Counted from the first letter of the stretch, positions 1-5,919 are shown. The stretch: 6,156 nucleotides of DNA from an archaeon (GCA_020053615.1 JAGVMW010000157.1:1-6156), one strand, 5' to 3'. Numbers and translations: made by a program. The notes: generated by a model not told the origin, from the sequence alone.

Positions 1-13
1 CGATAGTTGCATC

Positions 14-94
14 TCATTAAATGAAAACAGGACGGCAAAGCCGTCCTTGTTTTCAGGTGGATATGGTGCTATCACTCACAAAACGGACTGTGCC
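14..94 (+). repeat. Left copy of 81-bp inverted repeat
   Basis: This 81-bp stretch recurs as its reverse complement at 6076-6156, with a single difference (A at 37 here against C in the other copy). The match stops sharply after the GTGCC at 90-94. The outer 13 bases of the window (1-13) have no counterpart because the right copy runs off the window. The repeat contains a hairpin at 23-54. One of its six frames is open throughout (codons starting at 14), and the single difference is then a silent Ala codon change (GCA/GCC). It could be the terminal repeat of an element, a dispersed repeat at which an assembly broke, or recombining gene ends. Confidence 0.95.
23..54 (+). other. Hairpin (terminator-like or repeat core) in left repeat
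   Basis: GAAAACA (23-29) pairs with TGTTTTC (48-54), and GGACGGC (30-36) pairs with GCCGTCC (40-46). The loop is AAA (37-39) and T47 is a single bulge, giving a 14-bp stem. The A-tract, GC stem and T-tract arrangement resembles a bidirectional intrinsic terminator. That function is inferred; archaeal termination usually relies on T-runs rather than hairpins. Confidence 0.75.
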
Positions 95-125
95 TGTTGT
101 GGATTTTTAATTTTGCAATTAATAA

Positions 126-527
126 TTACTTCTCTTGAGGTTTACTTTTAATTATTTCTTTTAATACTTCCTTAAGCATCCCGAAAAAGCCAGAATAACG
201 CATTTTCTTTGCCTGAATTGCGACAGAGTTTGGTTTAATGAGCTTTAGGATTTTGATTTCATATGGTAACCACTCAGTTGATTGAATTAATAGACCCTTC
301 TTCTCTTTAACTTTAACTAATTTCCAGTCTTTATAGTGGTTTTCGTAGATTAAAATATACTTGCCCCTAAGAACGTACTCTACACCTCCACCATAATCTG
401 TATTAATGTCATACTTTTTAGTAGTGCGATAATGTCTTTTTTTTAGAACTTTGTGTGGTTTTCCATTAAGAAGAACTACTCCTCCAACACTTATTTCTCG
501 AGGCTCGAGAGCTACTATTTCAGTCAT
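126..527 (-). CDS. Hypothetical basic protein, 133 aa
   Basis: I do not recognise this protein. It starts with ATG at 525-527 and ends with TAA at 126-128. The product is lysine-rich and predicted soluble: no signal peptide or membrane segment is visible. The N-terminal half (residues about 10-90) reads like short beta strands with glycine turns (VGGVVLLNGKPHKV, then YVLRGKYILIYE), loosely reminiscent of a small SH3-like beta barrel. The C-terminus (about 112-133) looks helical and basic. The barrel idea is a weak impression, not a family assignment. The start is supported by a TATA box centred about 26 bp upstream with no ribosome-binding site between, which is the pattern of a leaderless archaeal mRNA. 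Two palindromic sites upstream of the TATA box suggest a regulated, possibly autoregulated, small nucleic-acid-associated protein; that role is inference only. Confidence 0.75.
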   Translation of the reverse strand: MTEIVALEPREISVGGVVLLNGKPHKVLKKRHYRTTKKYDINTDYGGGVEYVLRGKYILIYENHYKDWKLVKVKEKKGLLIQSTEWLPYEIKILKLIKPNSVAIQAKKMRYSGFFGMLKEVLKEIIKSKPQEK

Positions 528-548
528 ATTGCTTTTGTAACAGCAGAG

Positions 549-558
549 AGATATAAGC
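549..558 (-). promoter_or_regulatory. TATA box of the 133-aa gene
   Basis: On the minus strand the sequence AAAAGCTTATATCTC places a TATA element (CTTATATC) about 26 bp upstream of the ATG at 527, with a purine-rich BRE-like stretch before it. The spacing puts the transcription start at or next to the start codon, so the mRNA would be leaderless. Confidence 0.6.
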
Positions 559-565
559 TTTTCTT

Positions 566-603
566 AAGACATCTGTCTTTAACAGATTAAGACAATTGTC
601 TTA
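566..603. promoter_or_regulatory. Two palindromic operator-like sites
   Basis: AAGACATCTGTCTT (566-579) and AAGACAATTGTCTT (589-602, extending to a perfect 16-bp palindrome at 588-603) share the form AAGACA-NN-TGTCTT. Their centres are 23 bp apart. They sit directly upstream of the TATA box of the 133-aa gene, so a dimeric transcription factor bound to both sites is a natural reading. The second site also overlaps the probable ancestral C-terminal codons of the 678-1268 gene. Alternatives are short iterons of a replication origin or chance. Confidence 0.55.
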
Positions 604-706
604 GGAAGCTTTCACTGCCCTGAACGCCGATGGTTAGATTTGCAATAGCCTTTTCTTGCTGCTTCTGGAAGTATTCCCTACACTCTTTGCTTTCCCCGGT
701 TGTTGC
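587..706 (-). pseudogene. Out-of-frame C-terminal tail of the 678-1268 gene
   Basis: The frame read leftward from 706 to the TAA at 587-589 encodes 39 residues with helical, amphipathic character (CREYFQKQQEKAIANLTIGV, then SESFLRQLS). It has no start codon of its own: a TAA (707-709) lies just ahead of it. It is best explained as the detached end of the upstream gene, shifted by one extra base in the G run at 694-697. This accounts for most of the 150 bp between the two minus-strand genes. It also means the palindromic site at 588-603 overlaps former coding sequence. Confidence 0.5.
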
Positions 707-1268
707 TTAACCCTAATTTCTCCATTTCTACAAAAACTTTTATATGGGCCAGAGAGTAAGCCTGCCGGTCACGAATAGCCTGCTGGAAGGCTTCCATAAA
801 TTCTTCCGGAAAGCCTCTCAACTGAAATTTAGTATAATGCCGTTCCTTCTTCACTGGAGAGCATTCAGAAATAATGGCGGAGTTCTGATGAATTACTCCC
901 ACCACTTCGGAAAGAAAATCAATTTCATACTTTTTTCGATTGGGCTTATCAACAATGTTAGTTTGAACTCCAGGACAGTTAGAGTCAGCAGTAAGAATGA
1001 CTTGCTCTAATCCGCAGTTAAGAATTCCGCTGTCCATTTGATATTCAAAACCCCACAAAGTACGGTAGTCGTAAGTGCGATAATTAATCTCTACTCCTTT
1101 ACTAATACGATAGTTTAATGATATTGGGGCTTTTCTCCCTTCTTTATCAAAAACATCCCAATGGTCGCGGATGGAACGGAAATATCCCCAACGGCGAGAA
1201 TCTTCTTGTACAGCGTAGCCTTTCAGCTTAAAATCAAAGTAATGCGGTTTCGGAGTTGGGTCTGACAT
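678..1268 (-). CDS. Hypothetical protein, 196 aa, probably C-terminally truncated
   Basis: I do not recognise this family. The gene starts with ATG at 1266-1268 and stops with TAG at 678-680. The protein is soluble-looking and rich in aromatic and charged residues, with two Cys (C85 and C98 region) but no metal-binding pattern. Residues about 140-185 look helical. There is no signal peptide or membrane segment. A TATA-like AT-rich box lies about 28 bp upstream and no Shine-Dalgarno is visible. Right after the stop, the +1 frame continues for 39 codons (706 to 590, TAA at 587-589) with strongly protein-like sequence such as REYFQKQQEKAIANL. Removing one G from the GGGG run at 694-697 (CCCC on the plus strand) joins the two frames into a 226-aa protein. 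The gene is therefore either a pseudogene, a real truncation or affected by a homopolymer sequence error. It is divergent from the 160-aa gene and shares a 141-bp promoter region with it. Confidence 0.7.
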   Translation of the reverse strand: MSDPTPKPHYFDFKLKGYAVQEDSRRWGYFRSIRDHWDVFDKEGRKAPISLNYRISKGVEINYRTYDYRTLWGFEYQMDSGILNCGLEQVILTADSNCPGVQTNIVDKPNRKKYEIDFLSEVVGVIHQNSAIISECSPVKKERHYTKFQLRGFPEEFMEAFQQAIRDRQAYSLAHIKVFVEMEKLGLSNNRGKQRV

Positions 1269-1290
1269 ATTTACTGGGTAAGAATAATGA

Positions 1291-1303
1291 ATGTATTTTT
1301 AGG
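1291..1303 (-). promoter_or_regulatory. Probable TATA box of the 196-aa gene
   Basis: The minus strand reads CCTAAAAATACAT, centred about 28 bp upstream of the ATG at 1268, with no ribosome-binding site in between. It is weaker than the other two small-gene promoters but has the same spacing, so a leaderless or very short-leader transcript is expected. Confidence 0.45.
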
Positions 1304-1341
1304 GTTTGTGGTGATGGAGAAGATGATTAATATTCTCACAT

Positions 1342-1352
1342 AGAGTAACTCT
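1342..1352. promoter_or_regulatory. Short palindrome between divergent genes
   Basis: AGAGTAACTCT is a perfect 11-bp palindrome around a central A. It lies in the shared intergenic region between the 196-aa (minus) and 160-aa (plus) genes, about 27 bp upstream of the plus-strand TATA box. The position would suit an operator acting on one or both genes. The site is short and unrelated to the AAGACA sites at 566-603, so chance is a real possibility. Confidence 0.25.
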
Positions 1353-1375
1353 CTAAACCTATCTTTAAAGTAACG

Positions 1376-1388
1376 AAATATTTATAAT
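1376..1388 (+). promoter_or_regulatory. TATA box of the 160-aa gene
   Basis: GAAATATTTATAAT carries a BRE-like GAAA followed by TATTTATAAT, centred about 26 bp upstream of the ATG at 1410. There is no purine-rich ribosome site before the ATG. This is a textbook archaeal leaderless promoter and supports the chosen start. Confidence 0.65.
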
Positions 1389-1409
1389 TAAACTAATTTT
1401 ATCAATCAC

Positions 1410-1892
1410 ATGGTAATAATTAGATCAAAAACAATTTCTTTCAATTGTCTAGAGAATCTTGCTAATGCTTTGGACAGAGAACATAAAGAATTTTCTTATT
1501 ATCGTGTACAAGCTTTTCTCCAGAATGCAGAACAGATAATTTTTCACCCAAACTTAGACCAAGTGTCAAAAGCTCTGCAGGATTTACAGGAACATTATCA
1601 AAAAAAGATTGAGCCAGCCTATGCACAATACGACTTACATCCAAAATCAGAATCATTATATCACGCTTTAAGCCGCACTTATCGAGTTCAACATGATGAT
1701 TTTTATTTGTGTACGGCTGTTCTTGAATTAAAGATAGATGAAGATGTAGCCGTAAGAAGATTATTAATCAGTTATGATGAACGATATGGAAGAAGCACTG
1801 TAACTAAGGAATCAAGATTGACTCATGCCAACGATACGGATATTCCTAATCTACAAGAATATTTAAGTGAACGCTTAGGAAAATCTAAATAA
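1410..1892 (+). CDS. Hypothetical protein, 160 aa
   Basis: I do not recognise this protein. It starts with ATG at 1410 and stops with TAA at 1890-1892. Residues about 14-75 look helical and amphipathic (for example SKALQDLQEHYQKKIEPAYA). Residues about 95-130 read as beta strands followed by a charged loop (FYLCTAVLELKI, VRRLLISYDERYGRS), and the last 15 residues look helical. There is no signal peptide, membrane segment or metal-binding cluster. The TATA box at -26 supports this start and a leaderless transcript. It is divergent from the 196-aa gene and converges on polB, with 13 bp between the two stop codons. This neighbourhood alone does not show a replication role. Confidence 0.75.
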   Translation: MVIIRSKTISFNCLENLANALDREHKEFSYYRVQAFLQNAEQIIFHPNLDQVSKALQDLQEHYQKKIEPAYAQYDLHPKSESLYHALSRTYRVQHDDFYLCTAVLELKIDEDVAVRRLLISYDERYGRSTVTKESRLTHANDTDIPNLQEYLSERLGKSK

Positions 1893-1905
1893 TTAACTTT
1901 TTCAA
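1880..1905. terminator. Short convergent termination zone
   Basis: Only 13 bp separate the plus-strand stop (1890-1892) from the polB stop (1906-1908). Just past the plus-strand stop is CTTTTT (T-run 1898-1902). On the minus strand past the polB stop are AT-rich tracts ending in TTTAGATTTT (1881-1890). Oligo-T runs are the usual archaeal termination signal, so each gene may terminate inside or just past the other's 3' end. Confidence 0.4.
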
Positions 1906-4900
1906 TCAAAAAAACTTCCCCAATCCCGTCTGCCCTTTTCCAGTCAGCTCCTCTTCTTTGTATCCCAGCACGTTAAAGATGCTAGAAACTGCCGGAATCA
2001 ATTGATTGTTGAGATAATAATCAGCATCGTAATCACCAGGAGCAACATCAGTAGGAATCTTGGCTCTATCTCTTACCAATCCCGTTCCTTTGCAGATAAT
2101 ATATTCAATTATGCTTCCCGGAGCGATACGCTCGCCTTTCTTCACCATCTGCCAGGCGATAGCTACATGCGGAGCGATAGAAGAATAATGATTCAACTCT
2201 TTAGTTATTTGAGTTTTAATTATCAATTTATCTAGAGGAAATTTGCCTGCCTGCAGCTCTTTGATAACATCTTTAACATACGCCAACGCTAATCCTGCTT
2301 TATCTTCCAATACCATTCTTAGCACTTGCAGTTGAAGGTCTTTAGCCAGAGGAGAACAGTTACGTCTTATGGTTTCGAATCCGGTTATTTTTAGCTTGCC
2401 TTCTTTGGAGATTAATGCATATTTCTTTTTAGCGCCTTTCTCAGTACCTTTTGCTGCAACGAATATTCCCCGAGGATAATACCCCTCTAATTCTAATTCC
2501 ATGGTTCCGGGTAAAGCAGCATTAATTTCTTTCTGGAATTTGAGCGCTTTATCTAACGATTGCTCGCCGAGAAGGACAAAACAGGAATCAGTATTGTGCA
2601 CTAAAATGAGGCCTTCAGCATCTACAAAATTGTGGTTTCCCTCGACTTCTAAATCATAAACAAATCCAGAATAATCTACAGGAACAATCTCTTTGATTCT
2701 CGCAACACAACAACCCCCATGCTCCCAGTCTGGTTTCTTAATTCCTTGGACTCTTAAAGAAGAGATATCGGGCTTGTCTCTGCGATATTTCCAGCCCACA
2801 TGCTTGATTTCCCTGCCCCAACTATTTCTACCCCATTCCAACGACTTAAACAAGTAATTCAACCCGCAAGCTAAATCTTTGCTATTAGTGTCAAACATAA
2901 CAAAATGAGTTTTATATCTCTTATCTGGTTTGGAGTTGCCATCTCCAGTAAGATAACCATTTAGGAATGCTCTTTTAATTTCTTCATTTGCAGTGTAAAT
3001 AAAATCTGGAACTCTTTTTCCTCGGCTACCTTTGCCACATCCAAATCCTGCGTTGAATAGTCCGACTAATGGAATCTTCTGAGCACGATAGTAATATGTA
3101 TTTTTGTTTATTCTTTTGTCATAATCCACAATAACTTTTAAGTCCTCTCTAAGCACTGAATCAAAGTAATGCTTCACTCTTTCTATCTGTTTTAAATCTT
3201 GGCTGCCAAATGAAATCATTCTTTTGGGGCTGCGTTTTTTAATTTCTATATCACTGCAGGAGCCCTCAGCACAGAAATATCCCAGAATCCAAGCCAATTC
3301 TGTAGTTAGAATCCAGTAACGAGGTATTTTTCCACCACTAGCATTTCTGAATCCGACAAAAGAATAACTTTCAGAGGCATCTGCTCTTTTTGGAATTCTT
3401 CTCTCATGATGTACATTAAACACATGACTAGATAATGAAAGCACTTCTTTGTGACAATAAGGACAGGTTCCTTTTACATCAGGGAAAAACAATTTATCGG
3501 TATATAACCAAATATCTTTATCTAAAGTTCCAAAGTTTAATTTGGCTAAATCAAATACGTACCCTTCTTTATAGTTGTTGATAACGGGTGGATGAGTCAG
3601 AGAAACTAAGTGATCTCCAACTTTCAAGCTCGATGCGTCAGTGAGTTCATTACCGCCAACTGTGCTAAACTTATAAATAGAATGTTGTGAAGTAACTTCA
3701 GTAGTTCCATGAGTAGTAATGAGCTTTAAAAGTGGACCTTTGTCTTTAGAATTATATTGATGCCTAATTGCTTTTTTAATTGACGAATAAACTAATTTAT
3801 CTCCAACGTAAGATAAAGTTTTAAATCTACTAATCTCAGGATCATTAAAGTGGGAATCTACAAACTTACCAATTGATATCAATTTAACTTCTTTATTCTC
3901 TTCCATTACAAATATTTTCCGTTCTGGAGTTAGACTATCGCCATAACACACTCTAAACCCGCTTTCCTCCGCTTTGTTCATTGTTTTTTGGATATAATTT
4001 CTAGCATAAGCTGTGGTAGATCTCGCACTTTCTAATGAATACCATCTTGCTCCAAAGAACCCTAAGTAACCATAAAATGAATTTGCTAATAGTTTAACTG
4101 ATATAGACCGCGCTTCTAACATTTTAGTATCTTCTTTTTTAGCTTTGGCGGTTTTTATTTGCTTCTTTAAATCGGCGCGAATGGAAATTAACTGCTCTAA
4201 TACAGTGGGAATAAAATTTTTCTGCTTGGTGCAGAACCAATATTCATCCAGAGTGGGAACTTTAGCTTTTTCTCTGCAGCAAGCACAATGGAAACTTTCC
4301 GGACCGATATTGTGCGAAGTGATTATACTTGGATATAATGAACGGAAGTCAAATACAACCAGCTCTTTATACAAGCCAGGAATGGGTTCATATACAAATG
4401 CTCCTTCATAAGTTTCTTCCATGCGATTATCCATCTCTTCTCCTTGTGGCTTGTTAGGAGCAAGCACATTATATTCTCCAGCACGTTTTAAGATATAACT
4501 TTCAACTAAGCGGGCAAAGCGCATGCGGATTACGTCAAAAGTGGGCAGTCCTACAATTTTAGTAAACTCTAACATATCGTACAATAATTTTTTGCACAAT
4601 CTTAGTGTAAGATGAGCATCATGTAAGTTGTATTCGCAATAATCATGCAATCCATCGGGAGAATTGTCCCATACTTCAGCAAGTTGATCTAAGTTGATAA
4701 TTTGTTTTTTATCACCTAATATTTCTTCGCTTACCGAATCCAATGAATAACTGTCCGTCTTCATATTCTTGCCGAAAATATTACGAACGAATTTGCACAT
4801 ATCGAGATGCAGAATTCCAGTAATCTTGCTATCTCCCTCTCGGAAATCAGCTTTGCTTCCCGCTTGAAGATAAGAATAATCTGCCCCTAAGTCAAGTCTG

Positions 4901-5715
4901 ATCCGGTGCATTTCTGCGCGATGCTTGATATATGGCAAGTCAAATCCGTCGGAGAAGTATCCAGTAAGAATATCGGGTTTGAATTCTAAGATTATTTCTT
5001 TAAAACGCTCTAACAACTTAACTTCATCTTTAACAAACTCTATAAACTCTTTATCGTGCTTAAATTTTTTCCATGTTAATACTTTTCTGAAATCTTCTCC
5101 GGTTTCATCTACACCATAGAAAGCAATCATCAATATAGGATTTTTTTCAAAGTCAACTATCTTATCTCGAGCATAGGTTTCGATGTCTAGGGCTAGGATT
5201 CTAGGATTAGATATACTTTCTAAGCTCGACTGTTTTACAGAAGTGGCGTTAAAGATGGGAACACGCAGGCTTGTTTCCTTACTAAATTCTCCTTCAGCTT
5301 GTACTAAAGTCATGGGAGTTATATTCATATCGCGCAGGCAGCGATGGACAAATAGAATATCTTTTTCATAGCATTCAATTCCCCAACTTTGCAGTTCTCG
5401 GCTGATAACTGGTACGGCTTTGGGATAATTGGTATATATTTTCCATAATTTTATTTTTTTTCCTAATAATTCTTTTTCTGCTTCTTCCCATCCGATTACT
5501 TTGGCTGGCTCGGATTTATTTTCAAGCTTCAAGTCTTTTAGTTTTTCTGCTATTCTGGCTTTATCTAAATCGTGCACTTGGGCATAGAAGAAAGGTTTGT
5601 ATTGGTGAATGACACAGATTCGGTTTCCGTTTTCTTGCTTTCCATAAATGTAGACGTAAGTAATTCCTTCTTTATACCTGTAATCAAAGTCCAACGGGTA
5701 GAAGTGCAGTTTCAC
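1906..5715 (-). CDS. polB: Family B DNA polymerase precursor with in-frame intein
   Basis: This gene encodes a 1269-aa precursor of an archaeal replicative family B DNA polymerase. It starts with GTG at 5713-5715, forced by an in-frame TAA two codons upstream. The N-terminal domain includes a Pfu-like uracil-pocket segment (AVPVI, V101 matching Pfu V93). The exonuclease domain has Exo I D177-I-E179, Exo II F258-D259 and Exo III Y362 to D366. Polymerase motif A is DFRSLYPS (456-463), motif B is KLLANSFYG (541-549) and motif C is YGD (591-593) joined to TDS (1042-1044). A KKKY motif (1096-1099) and GFETIRR (1112-1118) follow. The last eight residues, QTGLGKFF, are a perfect PIP box for PCNA binding. 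Residues 594-1041 are an intein; splicing would leave 821 aa, somewhat longer than Pfu polymerase (about 775). C477, C479, C480 and C495 form a Cys cluster in the palm. The enzyme should be processive and proofreading at the fork. Whether it belongs to a chromosome or an extrachromosomal element is not shown. Confidence 0.96.
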   Translation of the reverse strand: MKLHFYPLDFDYRYKEGITYVYIYGKQENGNRICVIHQYKPFFYAQVHDLDKARIAEKLKDLKLENKSEPAKVIGWEEAEKELLGKKIKLWKIYTNYPKAVPVISRELQSWGIECYEKDILFVHRCLRDMNITPMTLVQAEGEFSKETSLRVPIFNATSVKQSSLESISNPRILALDIETYARDKIVDFEKNPILMIAFYGVDETGEDFRKVLTWKKFKHDKEFIEFVKDEVKLLERFKEIILEFKPDILTGYFSDGFDLPYIKHRAEMHRIRLDLGADYSYLQAGSKADFREGDSKITGILHLDMCKFVRNIFGKNMKTDSYSLDSVSEEILGDKKQIINLDQLAEVWDNSPDGLHDYCEYNLHDAHLTLRLCKKLLYDMLEFTKIVGLPTFDVIRMRFARLVESYILKRAGEYNVLAPNKPQGEEMDNRMEETYEGAFVYEPIPGLYKELVVFDFRSLYPSIITSHNIGPESFHCACCREKAKVPTLDEYWFCTKQKNFIPTVLEQLISIRADLKKQIKTAKAKKEDTKMLEARSISVKLLANSFYGYLGFFGARWYSLESARSTTAYARNYIQKTMNKAEESGFRVCYGDSLTPERKIFVMEENKEVKLISIGKFVDSHFNDPEISRFKTLSYVGDKLVYSSIKKAIRHQYNSKDKGPLLKLITTHGTTEVTSQHSIYKFSTVGGNELTDASSLKVGDHLVSLTHPPVINNYKEGYVFDLAKLNFGTLDKDIWLYTDKLFFPDVKGTCPYCHKEVLSLSSHVFNVHHERRIPKRADASESYSFVGFRNASGGKIPRYWILTTELAWILGYFCAEGSCSDIEIKKRSPKRMISFGSQDLKQIERVKHYFDSVLREDLKVIVDYDKRINKNTYYYRAQKIPLVGLFNAGFGCGKGSRGKRVPDFIYTANEEIKRAFLNGYLTGDGNSKPDKRYKTHFVMFDTNSKDLACGLNYLFKSLEWGRNSWGREIKHVGWKYRRDKPDISSLRVQGIKKPDWEHGGCCVARIKEIVPVDYSGFVYDLEVEGNHNFVDAEGLILVHNTDSCFVLLGEQSLDKALKFQKEINAALPGTMELELEGYYPRGIFVAAKGTEKGAKKKYALISKEGKLKITGFETIRRNCSPLAKDLQLQVLRMVLEDKAGLALAYVKDVIKELQAGKFPLDKLIIKTQITKELNHYSSIAPHVAIAWQMVKKGERIAPGSIIEYIICKGTGLVRDRAKIPTDVAPGDYDADYYLNNQLIPAVSSIFNVLGYKEEELTGKGQTGLGKFF
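1909..1932 (-). other. C-terminal PIP box of the polymerase
   Basis: The last eight codons encode QTGLGKFF, an exact match to the Q-x-x-h-x-x-aromatic-aromatic PCNA-interacting peptide. Archaeal family B polymerases carry such a motif at or near the C-terminus to bind the sliding clamp. Its intact state argues that the full-length frame is functional to the end. Confidence 0.85.
2593..3936 (-). other. Intein at polB motif C (pol-c site) with homing endonuclease
   Basis: This 448-aa intein (precursor residues 594-1041) splits the catalytic motif between D593 and T1042. It is a class 1 intein: first residue S594 (block A SLTPERKIFV), block B with TSQH (675-678), block F FVYDLEVEG (1018-1026), and block G ending VHN with penultimate H1040, N1041 and +1 Thr. 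The endonuclease part has two LAGLIDADG-type motifs, ILGYFCAEG (acid E817) and FLNGYLTGDG (acid D925), about 108 residues apart, so cleavage activity is plausible. A CPYC...H...HH cluster lies between the splicing block B and the first endonuclease motif. Pol-c is a known intein site, also used by the Nanoarchaeum equitans split polymerase intein and Thermococcus inteins. Because the insertion breaks the metal-binding Asp motif, polymerase activity depends on splicing. Confidence 0.95.
3406..3465 (-). other. Zinc-finger-like Cys2-His2 cluster inside the intein
   Basis: Residues 751-770 carry C751-x2-C754-x9-H764-x4-H769 (H770 also available). This is zinc-finger-like but shorter between the pairs than the classic C2H2 spacing of about 12. 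It sits between the N-terminal splicing block and the first LAGLIDADG motif. The likely role, by analogy with DNA-binding add-ons of homing endonucleases, is extra contact with the target site. Metal binding is inferred from the spacing only. Confidence 0.55.
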
Positions 5716-5734
5716 GGTTTATCTCATTTATTTG

Positions 5735-5860
5735 TTTGTTTAGCATCCTAATGTCGAAATCACTGCAATTATCGGAGGAAGTGCGTCGTGAGGGGTCGCT
5801 CCCTACGGGAACACAGCACCTTCGGGTTTACCATTGAGGATTTCGAAGATGCTAAACAAA
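5735..5860. repeat. Long inverted repeat upstream of polB
   Basis: TTTGTTTAGCATC (5735-5747) is perfectly complementary to GATGCTAAACAAA (5848-5860). After a CTAATG/A internal loop, TCGAAAT (5754-5760) pairs with ATTTCGA (5840-5846). That gives 20 bp of outer stem enclosing a locally GC-rich core (about 5771-5830). The core can form smaller helices: GTGC/GCAC (5781-5784 with 5816-5819), GTG/CAC (5788-5790 with 5812-5814) and AGGGG/TCCCT (5791-5795 with 5800-5804, loop TCGC). As RNA from the minus strand it would be the 5' leader of polB, ending 19 nt before the GTG. It could instead be paired protein-binding sites. A short plus-strand reading frame overlaps it. Confidence 0.6.
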
Positions 5861-5919
5861 GTATAGTTTTATCTCTAGGAGTGAGGGAATTTTATAAGGT
5901 TTATGGGAGGAAATTGTGA
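5751..5919 (+). pseudogene. Short plus-strand gene, apparently frameshifted, about 55 codons
   Basis: I do not recognise this protein. From ATG at 5751 one frame reads 28 codons (MSKSLQLSEEVRREGSLPTG, then TQHLRVYH) to TGA at 5835-5837. The +1 frame then carries clearly protein-like sequence (FTIEDFEDAKQSIVL, then SLGVREFYKVYGRKL) to TGA at 5917-5919. Dropping one G from the GGG at 5824-5826 fuses them into a 55-aa protein. An alternative is a separate 43-codon gene starting with GTG at 5788, which has GGAGG at 5774-5778 nine bases upstream. The gene is divergent from polB and overlaps the inverted repeat at 5735-5860. It may be a real small gene with a sequence error, a decayed gene, or a coincidental frame. 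Confidence 0.4.
5889..5898 (-). promoter_or_regulatory. polB: Probable TATA box for a long-leader polB transcript
   Basis: The minus strand reads AAACCTTATAAAATTCC, a good TATA core. Counting about 26 bp downstream puts the transcription start near 5867, a few bases before the inverted-repeat arm that begins at 5860. PolB would then have a leader of about 150 nt, unlike the leaderless small genes here. No convincing TATA box lies at -26 from the polB GTG (around 5741). Confidence 0.4.

Noticed and set aside
685..700. Programmed -1 frameshift: G GGA AAG is a slippery-type heptamer in the right register near the end of the 196-aa gene
   Set aside because: A -1 slip would enter a frame that stops soon; the protein-like tail is in the +1 frame, so a one-base insertion explains it better.
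744..1010. Plus-strand open frame of 88 codons
   Set aside because: It lies wholly antisense to the 196-aa gene, has no promoter of the type seen elsewhere here and its product looks like a shadow translation.
5188..5371. Short plus-strand frames inside polB (also at 2002-2235, 4145-4411 and 4925-5119)
   Set aside because: All are antisense to well-conserved polymerase sequence and show no start signals.
1906..5715. Casposon or protein-primed (phi29-like) element, because polB lies between inverted repeats
   Set aside because: There is no cas1, terminal protein or transposase in the window. The polymerase is Pfu-like with a PIP box and I saw no TPR1/TPR2-type insertions between the palm motifs; the only large insertion is the intein.
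5735..5860. tRNA, SRP RNA or RNase P RNA
   Set aside because: No T-loop GTTCGA, no SRP helix 8 motif and no conserved RNase P core segments were found. The structure is left as unidentified.
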